DNA from: JADCRZ01 sp965200945
GTDB lineage: Bacteria; Bacteroidota; Bacteroidia; Chitinophagales; Chitinophagaceae
Length of the DNA: 64,000 bases
NCBI GenBank assembly: GCA_965200945.1
Contig: OZ241749.1
Coordinates: 1,860,001-1,924,000, forward strand
Direction of reading: 5' to 3'
Position 1 is the first letter of the stretch; every line of letters begins with the position of its first letter. This document shows positions 18,217 to 27,297 of the stretch, in pieces. The notes under the pieces were generated by a model, which worked only from the letters and a program-made list of their open reading frames with translations, was not told the origin of the DNA and ran no database searches. A program made the position numbers and the translations under genes.

Positions 18217-18742
18217 TGCGAATACCACTGAATACAGCCTGGATGGGACAGATTATTTTATGACTTCCGGGTTCGGATACCCAATGCTCTTACTTCCGCA
18301 TCTATTGCTCAAGGAAAAAAATCAGCAAATTACAATTTGAGACTGTACCGGAACTGATCGGCAACACATGGCACAGCCTGCCTTACCCTCGATCTATTGT
18401 TCATCTGATCGGTATACGGTACCCCAGGGCAAAGCCTTTCCAGATCATTTTATCCTTTCTTGTTCCCGATATGTTTACCAGGTGGGTTCCCGGTTTCCCA
18501 TCCATACAGGCCAGGTTTTTCTTCGCGCATATTTTTTCACCCGACGCCAGAAAACACTAATGGAATTCTAATCGGATAGATCAGGAACCGGGGAATCTAT
18601 TGTGTAATTTCAAGGCGGTGATTCGGGCCAATACCAGCCATACCTTGTAAAACCGGAATCTTTGTTCTGAAAAGCATGCCGGCAATGAAGATCAGGTGAC
18701 CTTCTGCGATCATGAATTTTTCAACTTAAAAAATTAAAAACG
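18217..18742. other. Long intergenic region before the PRC-barrel gene
   Basis: These 526 bases contain no gene I can support. A 67-codon open frame at 18368-18571 has no recognisable features. The tandem element at 18555-18572 lies 170 bases before the PRC-barrel ATG. At 18595-18602, 22 bases after the element, ATCTATTG is a poor -7 candidate (only the TTG matches well). Confidence 0.6.
18555..18572 (+). promoter_or_regulatory. Tandem direct repeat element CACTAAT-N4-TTCTAAT (site 3)
   Basis: Repeats at 18555-18561 and 18566-18572, period 11, oriented in the direction of the PRC-barrel gene 170 bases downstream. No TTG lies at a -33 position behind it, as expected if transcription depends on an activator bound at the element. 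Confidence 0.6.
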
Positions 18743-19534
18743 ATGCAACATAGTGTTAAAAGCTTCACAGGGTTTTCCCTTGAAGCAACAGATGGAGAGA
18801 TCGGAAAAGTAAAAGAATTGTATTTCGACGATCATAGCTGGACGGTCAGGTACCTCGTTGTAGAAACAGGGAGCTGGCTTTCTGGGAGGAAAGTTTTGAT
18901 ATCGCCTGCTTCCCTGTTAATGCCGAAATGGGATGAAGAAACTTTTCCCGTAAATCTGACAAGGAAACAAATAGAAAATAGTCCTGCGGTCGATACAGAC
19001 AGACCCGTTTCAAGGCAGGAAGAACTGAAGCTGTACCAGCATTATTCGTGGCCTGATTACTGGAACAGTGGAATGTATAACGGGGCAATGGGTATGTGGG
19101 GAATGCCCATGCCCCCTGTTTCGGACATGGAAGAACAGGTTAAAAACAGCCTGAATGTTCCTGCTGAAAGTATGGATGAGGATACGCATTTAAGAAGTAC
19201 CAAAGAATTGAACGGGTACAGCATTGATGCAGCAGACGGGAAAATCGGTGATGTGGATGATTTTCTGATCGATTACAGAAACTGGGAAATCTCATTTCTG
19301 GTGGTGGATACCGGCAATTGGCTCCCGGGAAGAAAAGTGTTGCTGTCACCGGCTTGGATAAACAAAATAAGCTGGAAAACTTCTTTTGTGGAAGTCGCTT
19401 TGACGATCGAAGCTGTAAAGAACAGCCCTGAATTTGACCGTGACCAGCCCGTCAGTGATTCTTACAGGGATATGCTTTTCACCTATTATGGAAAAGCTCT
19501 TCCTAACACTGACCGGACACATGCGGTGATCTGA
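18743..19534 (+). CDS. Protein with two PRC-barrel domains
   Basis: A 263-residue soluble protein without a signal peptide. Two copies of a PRC-barrel unit are obvious. The first is at about residues 5-85 (TDGEIGKVKELYFDDHSWTV, VVETGSWLSGRKVLISP). The second is at about 160-245 (ADGKIGDVDDFLIDYRNWEI, VVDTGNWLPGRKVLLSP). The linker is Met/Pro/Gly-rich. PRC-barrel proteins of this two-domain kind are often stress-induced, but the molecular role is unknown. A strong terminator follows at 19561-19614. The gene has its own upstream tandem element and is monocistronic. Confidence 0.88.
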   Translation: MQHSVKSFTGFSLEATDGEIGKVKELYFDDHSWTVRYLVVETGSWLSGRKVLISPASLLMPKWDEETFPVNLTRKQIENSPAVDTDRPVSRQEELKLYQHYSWPDYWNSGMYNGAMGMWGMPMPPVSDMEEQVKNSLNVPAESMDEDTHLRSTKELNGYSIDAADGKIGDVDDFLIDYRNWEISFLVVDTGNWLPGRKVLLSPAWINKISWKTSFVEVALTIEAVKNSPEFDRDQPVSDSYRDMLFTYYGKALPNTDRTHAVI

Positions 19535-19560
19535 TAGCTTTCTTTAGAGTTTTAACCATA

Positions 19561-19614
19561 GCATAAAACTGAAAAAGCCTGATCTCGATTGATCAGGCTT
19601 TTTCAGTTTTATGC
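19561..19614. terminator. Long perfect hairpin, bidirectional-type terminator
   Basis: Two perfectly complementary 24-base arms (19561-19584 and 19591-19614) with a 6-base loop. The stem core AAAAAGCCTGATC pairs with GATCAGGCTTTTT, giving a run of T after the GC part in either direction. It ends the PRC-barrel unit and insulates the two-component genes that follow. Confidence 0.85.
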
Positions 19615-19744
19615 TTCAACCGGTTCAGGGCCGGTATACAGGAGTTGTAGAGGCAAAGCGAAAAGAAGAAACCGCAAGGCTGCAGAGGGCTGATCAGAAA
19701 CAAATTGAGCTTTTGCCCTGATAATTTCATAGGTTTATCTTATC

Positions 19745-20434
19745 ATGGAAGAAAGAAAAATACTGATCGTGGAAGATGAACCCAAAATAGCCAACGCGTT
19801 AAAACTAGGCCTGGAGGAGAATGGCTTTTACGTGGAAGCAGCGTATGATGGAAAGACGGGACACAAGATGTTCCTCTCCCGCACTTATAACATCGTTGTG
19901 CTGGATATCAATCTTCCGGGCATGAACGGCTTCGATCTGTGCAGATTGATCCGGCAGCAGAATGCGGACGTACCGGTGATCATGCTGACTGCCCTGAGTT
20001 CGCTGGAAGATAAAATAGAGGGTTATGATGCCGGCGCCGACGATTACCTGATTAAGCCGTTTGAATTCAAGGAGTTGCTGATGAAGATCCGGGTACTTCT
20101 CAAACGCGTCTTGAACCAGCAGATACCCGTTGGCACCATTCTGAAAGCGGGCGATCTTGAAATGAACCTTGACAGCAAACAGGTTACCCGGCAGGGGATG
20201 CATATCAACCTTACCGCAAAAGAATTTCAATTGCTCGAATACCTCCTTCGCAATAAAAATAAAGTTTTGTCGCGCGCAGATATTGCCATTCACGTCTGGG
20301 ACATCGATTTCGATACCAATACGAATGTGATAGATGTTTACATAAACTATGTCCGGAACAAAGTTGATAAGCAGTATGATGAAAAACTCATCCATACACA
20401 TGTTGGCATGGGCTATGTGCTTAAAGCGAACTGA
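19745..20434 (+). CDS. OmpR-family response regulator
   Basis: A 229-residue regulator. The receiver domain (1-120) has the acidic pair in EDEP, the phosphoacceptor Asp54 in VVLDINLPG, the Thr in MLTALSS and the Lys in LIKPF. Residues about 130-229 are a winged-helix DNA-binding domain (LTAKEFQLLEYLLRNKNKVLSRADI...VYINYVRNKVD). Such proteins bind direct repeats with an 11-base period as head-to-tail dimers. It ends 2 bases before its kinase. It is the best candidate for binding the TTCTAAT tandem elements at 9529, 15832, 18555, 21815 and 33366, but that is inferred from location and operator geometry only. Confidence 0.93.
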   Translation: MEERKILIVEDEPKIANALKLGLEENGFYVEAAYDGKTGHKMFLSRTYNIVVLDINLPGMNGFDLCRLIRQQNADVPVIMLTALSSLEDKIEGYDAGADDYLIKPFEFKELLMKIRVLLKRVLNQQIPVGTILKAGDLEMNLDSKQVTRQGMHINLTAKEFQLLEYLLRNKNKVLSRADIAIHVWDIDFDTNTNVIDVYINYVRNKVDKQYDEKLIHTHVGMGYVLKAN

Positions 20435-20436
20435 GT

Positions 20437-21813
20437 ATGTCCGTCAGATTAAAGATCACCCTTCTTTTTACCTTGCTGGTAGCGCTGATCCTTACGATCG
20501 TAATGGGTACTGTTTATTATTTTTCCTATACCCTGCGGTTGCAGACCATTCACACAAAACTGACGAACCGGGCCATCACCATCGGACGGCTGCTGAGCCA
20601 GACTGATATTTTTTCCAACCAGTTGATTCAAAAGATCGATTCATCCACCTCCCTCGGCTACACTTCGGAAACCATACTGGCCTATGACTATAAAAATAAA
20701 AAGGTCTACGATTGCAGTGACAGCCGGGCCCGGTTGGAGCCTGTCAGCAGTAAATTACTTCGCGATGCCAGGATCGAGGGAAACGTATATTTCAATCTGG
20801 GCACAAACGACGCGATCGCCTATCATTACGTCGACAACGATTCTCGGCTTGTCATGATCGCTGCAGGGGAAGATATTACGGGGAAACAAAACCTCAGCCG
20901 GCTTACGAACATCCTCCTCCTGAGTTATTTGGGAGGGTTGTTAATTGCGTGCGTAGGCGGATATATATTTTCAAAACAGTTATTGAGACCGATCAGGCTT
21001 ATAGCAGATACAGTGAACCTGGTTTCAGCACAGAACCTGTCGCAAAGGATCAAAACCTCTGTTGCAAAAGATGAATGGAACTACCTGTCCACTACGGTAA
21101 ACAATCTGCTGAACCGGCTTCAGGACAGCTTCGACGTGCAAAGAAGATTTATCTCCAATGCTTCCCATGAACTGTCTACACCGCTCACGTCCATCTCGAA
21201 CCAGCTGGAAGTCTCTCTGCAGCGGGAAAGGGAGGCCCATGACTATAAAAAGGTCATGGAATCGGTTCACCATGATGTGATCCATATGAGTCACCTGATC
21301 AGGGCTTTGCTGGCCTTCGCAAAAGCCGCCGGTCAACCCGGCGGGATTGAAATTTCTCCCATCAGGATCGATGAAATACTTTTCCGGCTCCCTGCCGCAA
21401 TGGTAAAAGAGAATCCGAAGTTCTCCGTCAGATTTGCTTTTGACGAACTGCCGGAAAAAGAAGAGTTGTTGATGATATTCGGCAACGACGAGTTGTTGTT
21501 TGTTTCTTTCAAAAACCTGGTGTCCAATGCCTGTAAATATTCGGTGGATAATAAGGCAGTCATAAAATTGTCGGCAGGTGGCGGAGAAGTGGTTATCTGC
21601 ATAGTTGATAATGGCATAGGGATCTCGGCTTCGGAAATCGATAAGATATTTCAACCGTTTCACAGAGTGGATGAAACCGCCCGTGAAGGATTCGGCCTGG
21701 GCTTGTCCCTTGCTTCCCGCATCATCAAACTCCACAAAGGAAGCATTCAGGTAACTTCTGTCCTCAACGAAGGAAGTACATTTACCGTCAGCCTGCCGGT
21801 TGCCGCACCATAA
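20437..21813 (+). CDS. Sensor histidine kinase, partner of the OmpR-family regulator
   Basis: A 458-residue kinase. A first helix is at about 8-30 and a periplasmic sensor segment spans about 31-155. A second helix at about 157-178 is followed by a HAMP region (about 180-235). The dimerisation domain has His244 in SNASHELSTPL, and the ATPase domain has N-box NLVSNACKYS and G-boxes DNGIGIS and GFGLGLSL. It autophosphorylates and passes phosphate to the regulator encoded just upstream. The periplasmic part has no recognisable fold, so the signal is unknown; an envelope or redox stress would suit the neighbours (inference). A tandem element starts 2 bases after the stop. Confidence 0.93.
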   Translation: MSVRLKITLLFTLLVALILTIVMGTVYYFSYTLRLQTIHTKLTNRAITIGRLLSQTDIFSNQLIQKIDSSTSLGYTSETILAYDYKNKKVYDCSDSRARLEPVSSKLLRDARIEGNVYFNLGTNDAIAYHYVDNDSRLVMIAAGEDITGKQNLSRLTNILLLSYLGGLLIACVGGYIFSKQLLRPIRLIADTVNLVSAQNLSQRIKTSVAKDEWNYLSTTVNNLLNRLQDSFDVQRRFISNASHELSTPLTSISNQLEVSLQREREAHDYKKVMESVHHDVIHMSHLIRALLAFAKAAGQPGGIEISPIRIDEILFRLPAAMVKENPKFSVRFAFDELPEKEELLMIFGNDELLFVSFKNLVSNACKYSVDNKAVIKLSAGGGEVVICIVDNGIGISASEIDKIFQPFHRVDETAREGFGLGLSLASRIIKLHKGSIQVTSVLNEGSTFTVSLPVAAP

Positions 21814-21814
21814 A

Positions 21815-21832
21815 TTCTAATATAATTCTAAT
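21815..21832 (+). promoter_or_regulatory. Tandem direct repeat element TTCTAAT-N4-TTCTAAT (site 4, perfect copy)
   Basis: The two repeats (21815-21821 and 21826-21832) are identical, making this the best consensus copy. It follows the kinase stop directly and lies 65 bases before the small membrane-protein frame at 21898 and 463 bases before the protease. GATACTTG at 21856-21863 is a partial match to a -7 box at about the same distance from the element as in the RND promoter. Confidence 0.65.
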
Positions 21833-21897
21833 CCTTTTCCGGGCATTTCCTCTCTGATACTTGCCAAATTGCCATTGAATCAGAACAGTATTTTACG

Positions 21898-22125
21898 TTG
21901 ATCCCGAAGCGTTACCTTTTACTCCTTATTTGCATCGGCCTGATGCTTTTACTTGTTGCATACATGTACCGGCGTAATGCGTCTATTCAGAAAGAACATC
22001 AGCAATCCATTCTTACCATTGATTCGATAAGCAGTGTGAATATCGAATTGAAGGACAGCATCCGCAAGATCAGAAATACTTTATTCACTGACACGGTTAC
22101 CAATACACAGGTAAACGAAAAATAA
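21898..22125 (+). CDS. Small hypothetical protein with one N-terminal membrane helix
   Basis: A 75-residue frame starting at TTG 21898. Residues about 6-21 are a hydrophobic helix (LLLLICIGLMLLLVAYMY) and the remainder is polar and probably helical (HQQSILTIDSISSVNIELKDSIRKIRN). No family is recognised. The non-ATG start lowers confidence. Its place right after tandem element 4 and before the protease would make it the first gene of a stress-induced unit. Confidence 0.45.
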   Translation: MIPKRYLLLLICIGLMLLLVAYMYRRNASIQKEHQQSILTIDSISSVNIELKDSIRKIRNTLFTDTVTNTQVNEK

Positions 22126-22295
22126 ACTATTCCCCCCCACACCCATTGTCAAGTCAGACATGCTCACCCTTCCTGTGAAAACGAAGTTAAAGCGGGCGGT
22201 TTGATCCAGTATTTTCCATTCTTCACCGGGTCGTTGTCCTTTTCTACAGAATAAATTCAGCATGCCGGATCATTTTTACAAAAATTAAAATATAT

Positions 22296-23462
22296 ATGAA
22301 AATGAGAGTACGGTTAGCGGCGCTCTTACTGGCAGCGATTTCTTTGTTCTGCGTGGTTCGGTTGACCACACATCAGATACCCGCTTCCCAGGTTGCGCAA
22401 GTCAGCAAAGCGGTCCCAATCATCAACACATCTTTAAAGGAATCCACGGCATCCCCCGCAGCTTTCGAAAGCGCGGCATCGGCCGCTGTTCCGTCCGTTG
22501 TACACATCCGGTCAGTCATCAGGCAAAGGGCGGATGTTTATCCCAGGCAACAGCAGGAAGGGCCTACTGATGAAGAACCGGGAGACGGGTATGATCCTGA
22601 ACAGGAAGAATCGGCCCAGCAACCGGCACAGATGGCTTCCGGATCCGGCGTGATCATCCGGCCGAACGGATTCATCGTGACCAACAATCATGTGGTGGAA
22701 GGATCATCTGAACTGACCGTTGTGATGAACCACAAAAATTATTCTGCCACTGTTGTGGGAACCGATCCGAATTCAGACCTCGCGGTGATAAAAATCGAAG
22801 CGGACAATTTGCCCACCATCTCCCTTGGCAATTCCGATGAAGTAAAGCTCGGACAGGATGTAATGGCGATCGGCTATCCCCTGAACCTGGATGTAACTGT
22901 GACGAAAGGGATCGTTAGTGCAAAGTCGAGGAATATCGGTATAAACAGACAGGCTCCGTCTCCGGTGGAAGCCTATATCCAAACCGATGCAGCCGTGAAT
23001 CCTGGAAGCAGCGGCGGAGCGCTGGTAAACCTATCCGGGGAGCTGGTAGGCATCAATTCAGCGATCGCCTCGCCCACCGGTTCATTTGCCGGATATGCAT
23101 ATGCCATTCCCTCTAACCTGGTAAAAAAAGTGATCGGCGACCTCATGCAGTATGGTTCCGTACACAGGGGTTACCTCGGCATCAGCCTTGCCCCGGACGA
23201 CCTGGACGATGCCAAGAAAAGTGAACTGGGCATCGACAAGGATGCAGATGGATTATACGTATTGGATGTGGATCCGTCAGGCGCCGGCAGCGAAGCAGGG
23301 ATCAGAAAAGGGGACGTGATCAAAAAAGTGAACGGTACGCCTGTAAGCACGGCCACCGAACTGATCGAGCAGGTAGCCAGCCAGGCGCCGGGAGACAAAG
23401 TTAACATCACTATTGTAAGGGAGAACCAGGAAAAAACGGTTCCGGTTGTGCTGCGGAAGTAG
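22296..23462 (+). CDS. DegQ/HtrA-like periplasmic serine protease with one PDZ domain
   Basis: A 388-residue protease. An N-terminal hydrophobic signal or anchor (about 5-24) is followed by a linker rich in Pro, Gln and Glu (80-112) and a trypsin-like domain. The catalytic triad is complete: His132 in TNNHVVEG, Asp161 in NSDLAVIKI and Ser239 in NPGSSGGAL. A single PDZ domain (about 285-388: GYLGISLAPDDL, GAGSEAGIRKGDVIKKVNG) ends the protein, as in DegS rather than the two-PDZ DegP. It cleaves or refolds misfolded envelope proteins. The stop lies one base from the stop of the convergent DUF3078 gene with no terminator in between. Confidence 0.93.
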   Translation: MKMRVRLAALLLAAISLFCVVRLTTHQIPASQVAQVSKAVPIINTSLKESTASPAAFESAASAAVPSVVHIRSVIRQRADVYPRQQQEGPTDEEPGDGYDPEQEESAQQPAQMASGSGVIIRPNGFIVTNNHVVEGSSELTVVMNHKNYSATVVGTDPNSDLAVIKIEADNLPTISLGNSDEVKLGQDVMAIGYPLNLDVTVTKGIVSAKSRNIGINRQAPSPVEAYIQTDAAVNPGSSGGALVNLSGELVGINSAIASPTGSFAGYAYAIPSNLVKKVIGDLMQYGSVHRGYLGISLAPDDLDDAKKSELGIDKDADGLYVLDVDPSGAGSEAGIRKGDVIKKVNGTPVSTATELIEQVASQAPGDKVNITIVRENQEKTVPVVLRK

Positions 23463-23463
23463 C

Positions 23464-24420
23464 TTACAACTTTACCAGCAATCCAAATCCGATCAATGAT
23501 TTTATCTGCAGCCTGGGTGAATTGTGGTTGGGTCCGAAAATTCTGACATCATCATCATAGATCAGGTCGACGTTCCAGGTGGCGGAAAATACTTTTGAAA
23601 GCTTTGCGGAAAAAATGTTCGTCGAGTACAGATCGACATTTTCAGGATGATGTTTGTAGTCGGAAAATAAATCGAGCCGCCCGGTATAACTTACCGTATT
23701 GTTGAGGGATGTGGAATAGTTGATGGAAATATAAGCGCCAAGAGCATTGGCGCTTTTTTTGTTTTTGGGAACCCCGTATGCCCCTTGTGCAGACAATGAA
23801 TCGTCTTTCACGATCGTCCACCTGGAAGTAAAGGGTGAAACGAAGAAAGACAATTCCGGAACATTGTGGTAATCCAATCCCGCACCCGTCAGAATATAGG
23901 CAGGTGCGAAGAATGCGGAAGAGCGTGTTGAATTGATTTTGTTATTGCTGTCTGCGGTATAATTGTACCCCTTGAAAAACTGTGAGCGGAAGTTGAACAG
24001 CCCTGTCAGGTTCAGTTTAGGCTTAAGAGCATACCCGTATTTTGAAAGCAGATCGATTCTGTCATCATTTTTCCTTGCTCCCAAACTTGTGGTCTTTACG
24101 TACCCAAGATTCACGTCTGCGAGATTATCCCAGCTGTGCCTGTTGCATTTGTAGAATGCATGGGCGTTGATATGCGTATTGACTGTAAGGGCAAAATCGT
24201 CACCGCCCGCTGCCCAGTTGCTGAGGGCGCCTTGTGAGAGATTGAAACTGAAGAGGGCGCCGGGATGCCATTTTCTGGGCAGTGTATCTGCAGGGTTTCT
24301 GTTCATCTTGCGGCTCCGGAACGATCGAATGCTTTGCATGAGCGGATCCTGAGCCTGCGCCTGAGCATGGGTAGCCGCACAAATCAAACAGAAAAACATA
24401 ATTTTCTTCATTGAATTCAT
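23464..24420 (-). CDS. DUF3078 family outer-membrane-type protein
   Basis: A 318-residue protein with a signal peptide (KKIMFFCLICAATHAQAQAQ). The rest is rich in alternating polar/aromatic strands of a predicted beta-barrel, ending in LIGFGLLVKL as outer-membrane proteins often do. The stretch WHPGALFSFNLSQGALSNWAAGGDDFALTVN is typical of DUF3078, a Bacteroidota family of unknown function. It is monocistronic, convergent with the protease and 165 bases downstream of the MscS gene. Confidence 0.82.
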   Translation of the reverse strand: MNSMKKIMFFCLICAATHAQAQAQDPLMQSIRSFRSRKMNRNPADTLPRKWHPGALFSFNLSQGALSNWAAGGDDFALTVNTHINAHAFYKCNRHSWDNLADVNLGYVKTTSLGARKNDDRIDLLSKYGYALKPKLNLTGLFNFRSQFFKGYNYTADSNNKINSTRSSAFFAPAYILTGAGLDYHNVPELSFFVSPFTSRWTIVKDDSLSAQGAYGVPKNKKSANALGAYISINYSTSLNNTVSYTGRLDLFSDYKHHPENVDLYSTNIFSAKLSKVFSATWNVDLIYDDDVRIFGPNHNSPRLQIKSLIGFGLLVKL

Positions 24421-24585
24421 TTTCTGGAAGCCTGGTGGGAATGTTTGATCCTCTTATGGTTACAAGCTCACAATTTGCCCTATCGACGTTTCGTCAGGCC
24501 TTCATAGTACATACACCGTTCATTATGGATCCGAACTCCGGTTCCGGATCTCGCTTTTATAGCATCAGGTCTTTCAAAACCCTTA

Positions 24586-25476
24586 TCAATCCATGACTTT
24601 GACGGGCATTTCATTCAGCGGCACACCGCCCTTTATGCCAAAATCGAGCGTTCTGATGGGAAATGGGATCATGATGCCGTTCTCATCATACGCCTTCTTT
24701 ATACGGATAATTGCTTCGCTTCTTACCTGCAGGTAATCGGGCTGCTCTGGGCCTTTTACCCATAAGCGGAGCACGAAATTGATGCTGCTGTCTGCAAACT
24801 CCTGATAGTACATCGATGTATCCTGGTCGCTGGTAAGCCCTTTCATGCCGGCAACAGCCTGGAGCGTGACCTCTTTTACTTTTTCCAGATCATCGCCATA
24901 GGAAACGCCGATCGTAAGATCCATTCTTCTTTTGCCGAGCAGGGAAAAATTCTCGATGGGGTTCTGGAACACATCCTTGTTCGGGATGATCACCATTTGT
25001 CCCTGGAATGTTCTGATCACCGTGTCGCGCAGGTTCACTTCCTCCACTTTGCCCATATAAGCCTTTATCTGTACGATATCGCCAACATGGATCGGTCTTC
25101 TCAGCGACAGGAAAATCCCGGACATGAAGTTGGCGGCTATATCCTGGAATGCAAAAGCCAGTGCCAATCCGACGATGCCGGCCCCTGCCAGGATGGAGGT
25201 GACAGCCTTGTCGAGTTGTAGCACGCTTAAGGCGGCAAAAATCGTTACGCCCAGCAGAAAGATGTAAACAAGGGAGGTGAACAGCCCCTTCAAGGTTTCA
25301 TTGTGATGGATTTTTTTAAAAAGCTTTTTCGCCAGGTTTCTCATCAATTTCGCGATGAAAAAACCAACCACCAGTATCAGTGCAGCCACAGCAATATTCG
25401 GCAGCAACCGGACCAGCTCCCTCAACCAAATTATCAACTTTTGCACTATCAGCTGATATGCTTTGTTCAGATCCAT
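24586..25476 (-). CDS. Small-conductance mechanosensitive channel (MscS family)
   Basis: A 296-residue channel. It has three N-terminal helices; the third is the pore helix (AGAGIVGLALAFAFQDIAANFMSGIF, residues about 94-119, shown here in two blocks AGAGIVGLALAFAFQ and DIAANFMSGIF). A beta domain (GDIVQIKAYMGKVEEVNLRDTVIRT) and a cytoplasmic alpha/beta domain follow. It opens under membrane tension and releases solutes on osmotic downshock. It starts 24 bases after the APC permease gene and is the last gene of the RND-led operon. Confidence 0.93.
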   Translation of the reverse strand: MDLNKAYQLIVQKLIIWLRELVRLLPNIAVAALILVVGFFIAKLMRNLAKKLFKKIHHNETLKGLFTSLVYIFLLGVTIFAALSVLQLDKAVTSILAGAGIVGLALAFAFQDIAANFMSGIFLSLRRPIHVGDIVQIKAYMGKVEEVNLRDTVIRTFQGQMVIIPNKDVFQNPIENFSLLGKRRMDLTIGVSYGDDLEKVKEVTLQAVAGMKGLTSDQDTSMYYQEFADSSINFVLRLWVKGPEQPDYLQVRSEAIIRIKKAYDENGIMIPFPIRTLDFGIKGGVPLNEMPVKVMD

Positions 25477-25500
25477 TTTGTTCGATTATTAAAAAAATAT

Positions 25501-27297
25501 TTACATGATCAACCTTACCCCGCCCAGTTCAGAAACCTGGTAAGGAAATTTGGTTCCTGGAGAACCGATAAACATAAAATTGCGGGGAATATTCCACTTC
25601 TCAGAGAGCTCATCAATCAGTTTGGGACCAAATACGCCATCGATCTCTACGAATTCAATGTTGATATCAGGATAGGCCCTGTCAAGCACTTCTATATCCT
25701 TTTTCAAAGCCTCGTTGTCGATTTTATTGCGGCCGTTGATTACATGCACAATCTTCAGGCGCTTGGTGGTCTCATTTTCTTCTACGTACATCATCACCCT
25801 GTTCAGAATGGCCACATTGTCTCCCTTGGTAAAAAAAACAAGCTCGAGCGAATTGATCCTGCGCAGGGCCCGTTGTAGGTTCTTATTGCTGTGAATGACC
25901 AGGCTCCTGAAGGGATGATACAGGTATGCGATGAGATAAATCAGCCATTTGATGAAATTGGCCCTGTTGAGCATGATAAAGATGAAGGCAAGTGCCGGGA
26001 TCAGGTAGCGGACAAAGACGTAGAACGAGCGAAGATTGAGTTCCATATTCCCGACAAAAGCGGCTACGATCAGGCTGACCGCAACCAATACCGAGAGTAT
26101 GGGCGCCCTTTCGGGCCGGGGCAACTTTTTACGTTTGATCTTGAGCATCAGGTTGCCGATGCCGAATAGAGCCATCACGGTGAGAAAAGAAAAAGTGTAT
26201 ACGCCGGCGAGATTGGCAAGATTACCCCGGGTGACTAACAGGATAGACATGCATAAGATGAAAAATCCTATGATAATGCGGTAGTTTACCCCGCGCTTAT
26301 TCTTTGCCAGGAAAAAATTAGGCAGGATGCGGTCAAGGGTGATACGCTCGGCGAGTCCGGCCACCCCGACATAAGAGGTGAGTACGGCACCGCTGAGCAC
26401 CAACACCGCATCGATGGAAATGACCCATCCCAGCCATTGGCCTCCGGTCGATTTGCCCATAAAAGAAAGAAGTGATTCTTCATGGCCCCTGATTACAGTC
26501 ATGGGCAGAATGCATAATGCCAGCAAAGCGATCGCCGGGTTAAAGAAACTAACTACACCCCACATATTCCGGAGCGTTTTGGGAAATACCCCCCGTTGCT
26601 GTTCTTCCACGAAATTAGCTGAACTTTCGAAACCGGATATACCAAGCATAGCTGCGGAAAAACCAAGGTACAGTGCAGTAACCAGACTGCCCGATCGTAC
26701 AGGCATATGCCAATTATCTATAAATACCTGAAGGCCGTTGTGCAGCAAAACCCAGGCAGAGGCGCCTACCAGCAGTACAAGCGAAATGAGATGGATGATG
26801 AAGATAATCACCGCGATCCTCGCAGATTCACCGATTCCGATGATGCCTAGGGCCATGAAGATGGCCAGCAGTATAACGGTGGCTATCAACAGGGGCAGCG
26901 AGCGGACGATATCGTGCAGGTAATACATGGCCTCGGATGCGGATATAACTGCTGTGGCCATATACGACAGGATGGTAAGACAGGCAGCTATGGAGGCCAT
27001 GCGCTTGGAAGTGGTGTTAAGCAGTACATTGTATGCGCCGCCGTTCAAAGGGAGCGCCCCTACCACTTCGCCATATATTTTCCGGAACAGAAACAGTACC
27101 AGCGCCACGATCAGCAGGGAGATCCAGGCATACTGGCCCGCATAGATGATGGTAAGCGCGGAAACATACAGACAAGAAGAACTGATATCGTTCCCGCAAA
27201 TGGAAGTAGCCTCCAGCTGGTTCAGTTTTAGATGTGCAGATTCAGGTTTCTTCATACTCTTTAGACTTGAAATACTGTCTTGCAAATTTATCTCCAC
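25501..27297 (-). CDS. APC-superfamily permease with C-terminal cytoplasmic domain
   Basis: A 598-residue protein. Twelve or so helices occupy residues about 35-455, with the APC marks ICGNDISSSCLYVSAL (about 33) and GISGFESSANFVEEQ (about 220). After LVIHSNKNLQRALRRINSLELVFF the last 130 residues are soluble, alternating strands and helices (VAILNRVMMYVEENE, RLKIVHVINGRN), reminiscent of universal-stress-type domains attached to some APC permeases. The substrate is unknown. The frame overlaps the outer-membrane factor gene by 10 bases; an alternative start MKKPESAH at 27255 would avoid this. Confidence 0.85.
   Translation of the reverse strand: MEINLQDSISSLKSMKKPESAHLKLNQLEATSICGNDISSSCLYVSALTIIYAGQYAWISLLIVALVLFLFRKIYGEVVGALPLNGGAYNVLLNTTSKRMASIAACLTILSYMATAVISASEAMYYLHDIVRSLPLLIATVILLAIFMALGIIGIGESARIAVIIFIIHLISLVLLVGASAWVLLHNGLQVFIDNWHMPVRSGSLVTALYLGFSAAMLGISGFESSANFVEEQQRGVFPKTLRNMWGVVSFFNPAIALLALCILPMTVIRGHEESLLSFMGKSTGGQWLGWVISIDAVLVLSGAVLTSYVGVAGLAERITLDRILPNFFLAKNKRGVNYRIIIGFFILCMSILLVTRGNLANLAGVYTFSFLTVMALFGIGNLMLKIKRKKLPRPERAPILSVLVAVSLIVAAFVGNMELNLRSFYVFVRYLIPALAFIFIMLNRANFIKWLIYLIAYLYHPFRSLVIHSNKNLQRALRRINSLELVFFTKGDNVAILNRVMMYVEENETTKRLKIVHVINGRNKIDNEALKKDIEVLDRAYPDINIEFVEIDGVFGPKLIDELSEKWNIPRNFMFIGSPGTKFPYQVSELGGVRLIM

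Noticed and set aside
18368..18571. A 67-codon open frame in the gap before the PRC-barrel gene
   Set aside because: Low-complexity composition, no helix, signal or family feature, and it covers the tandem repeat element.
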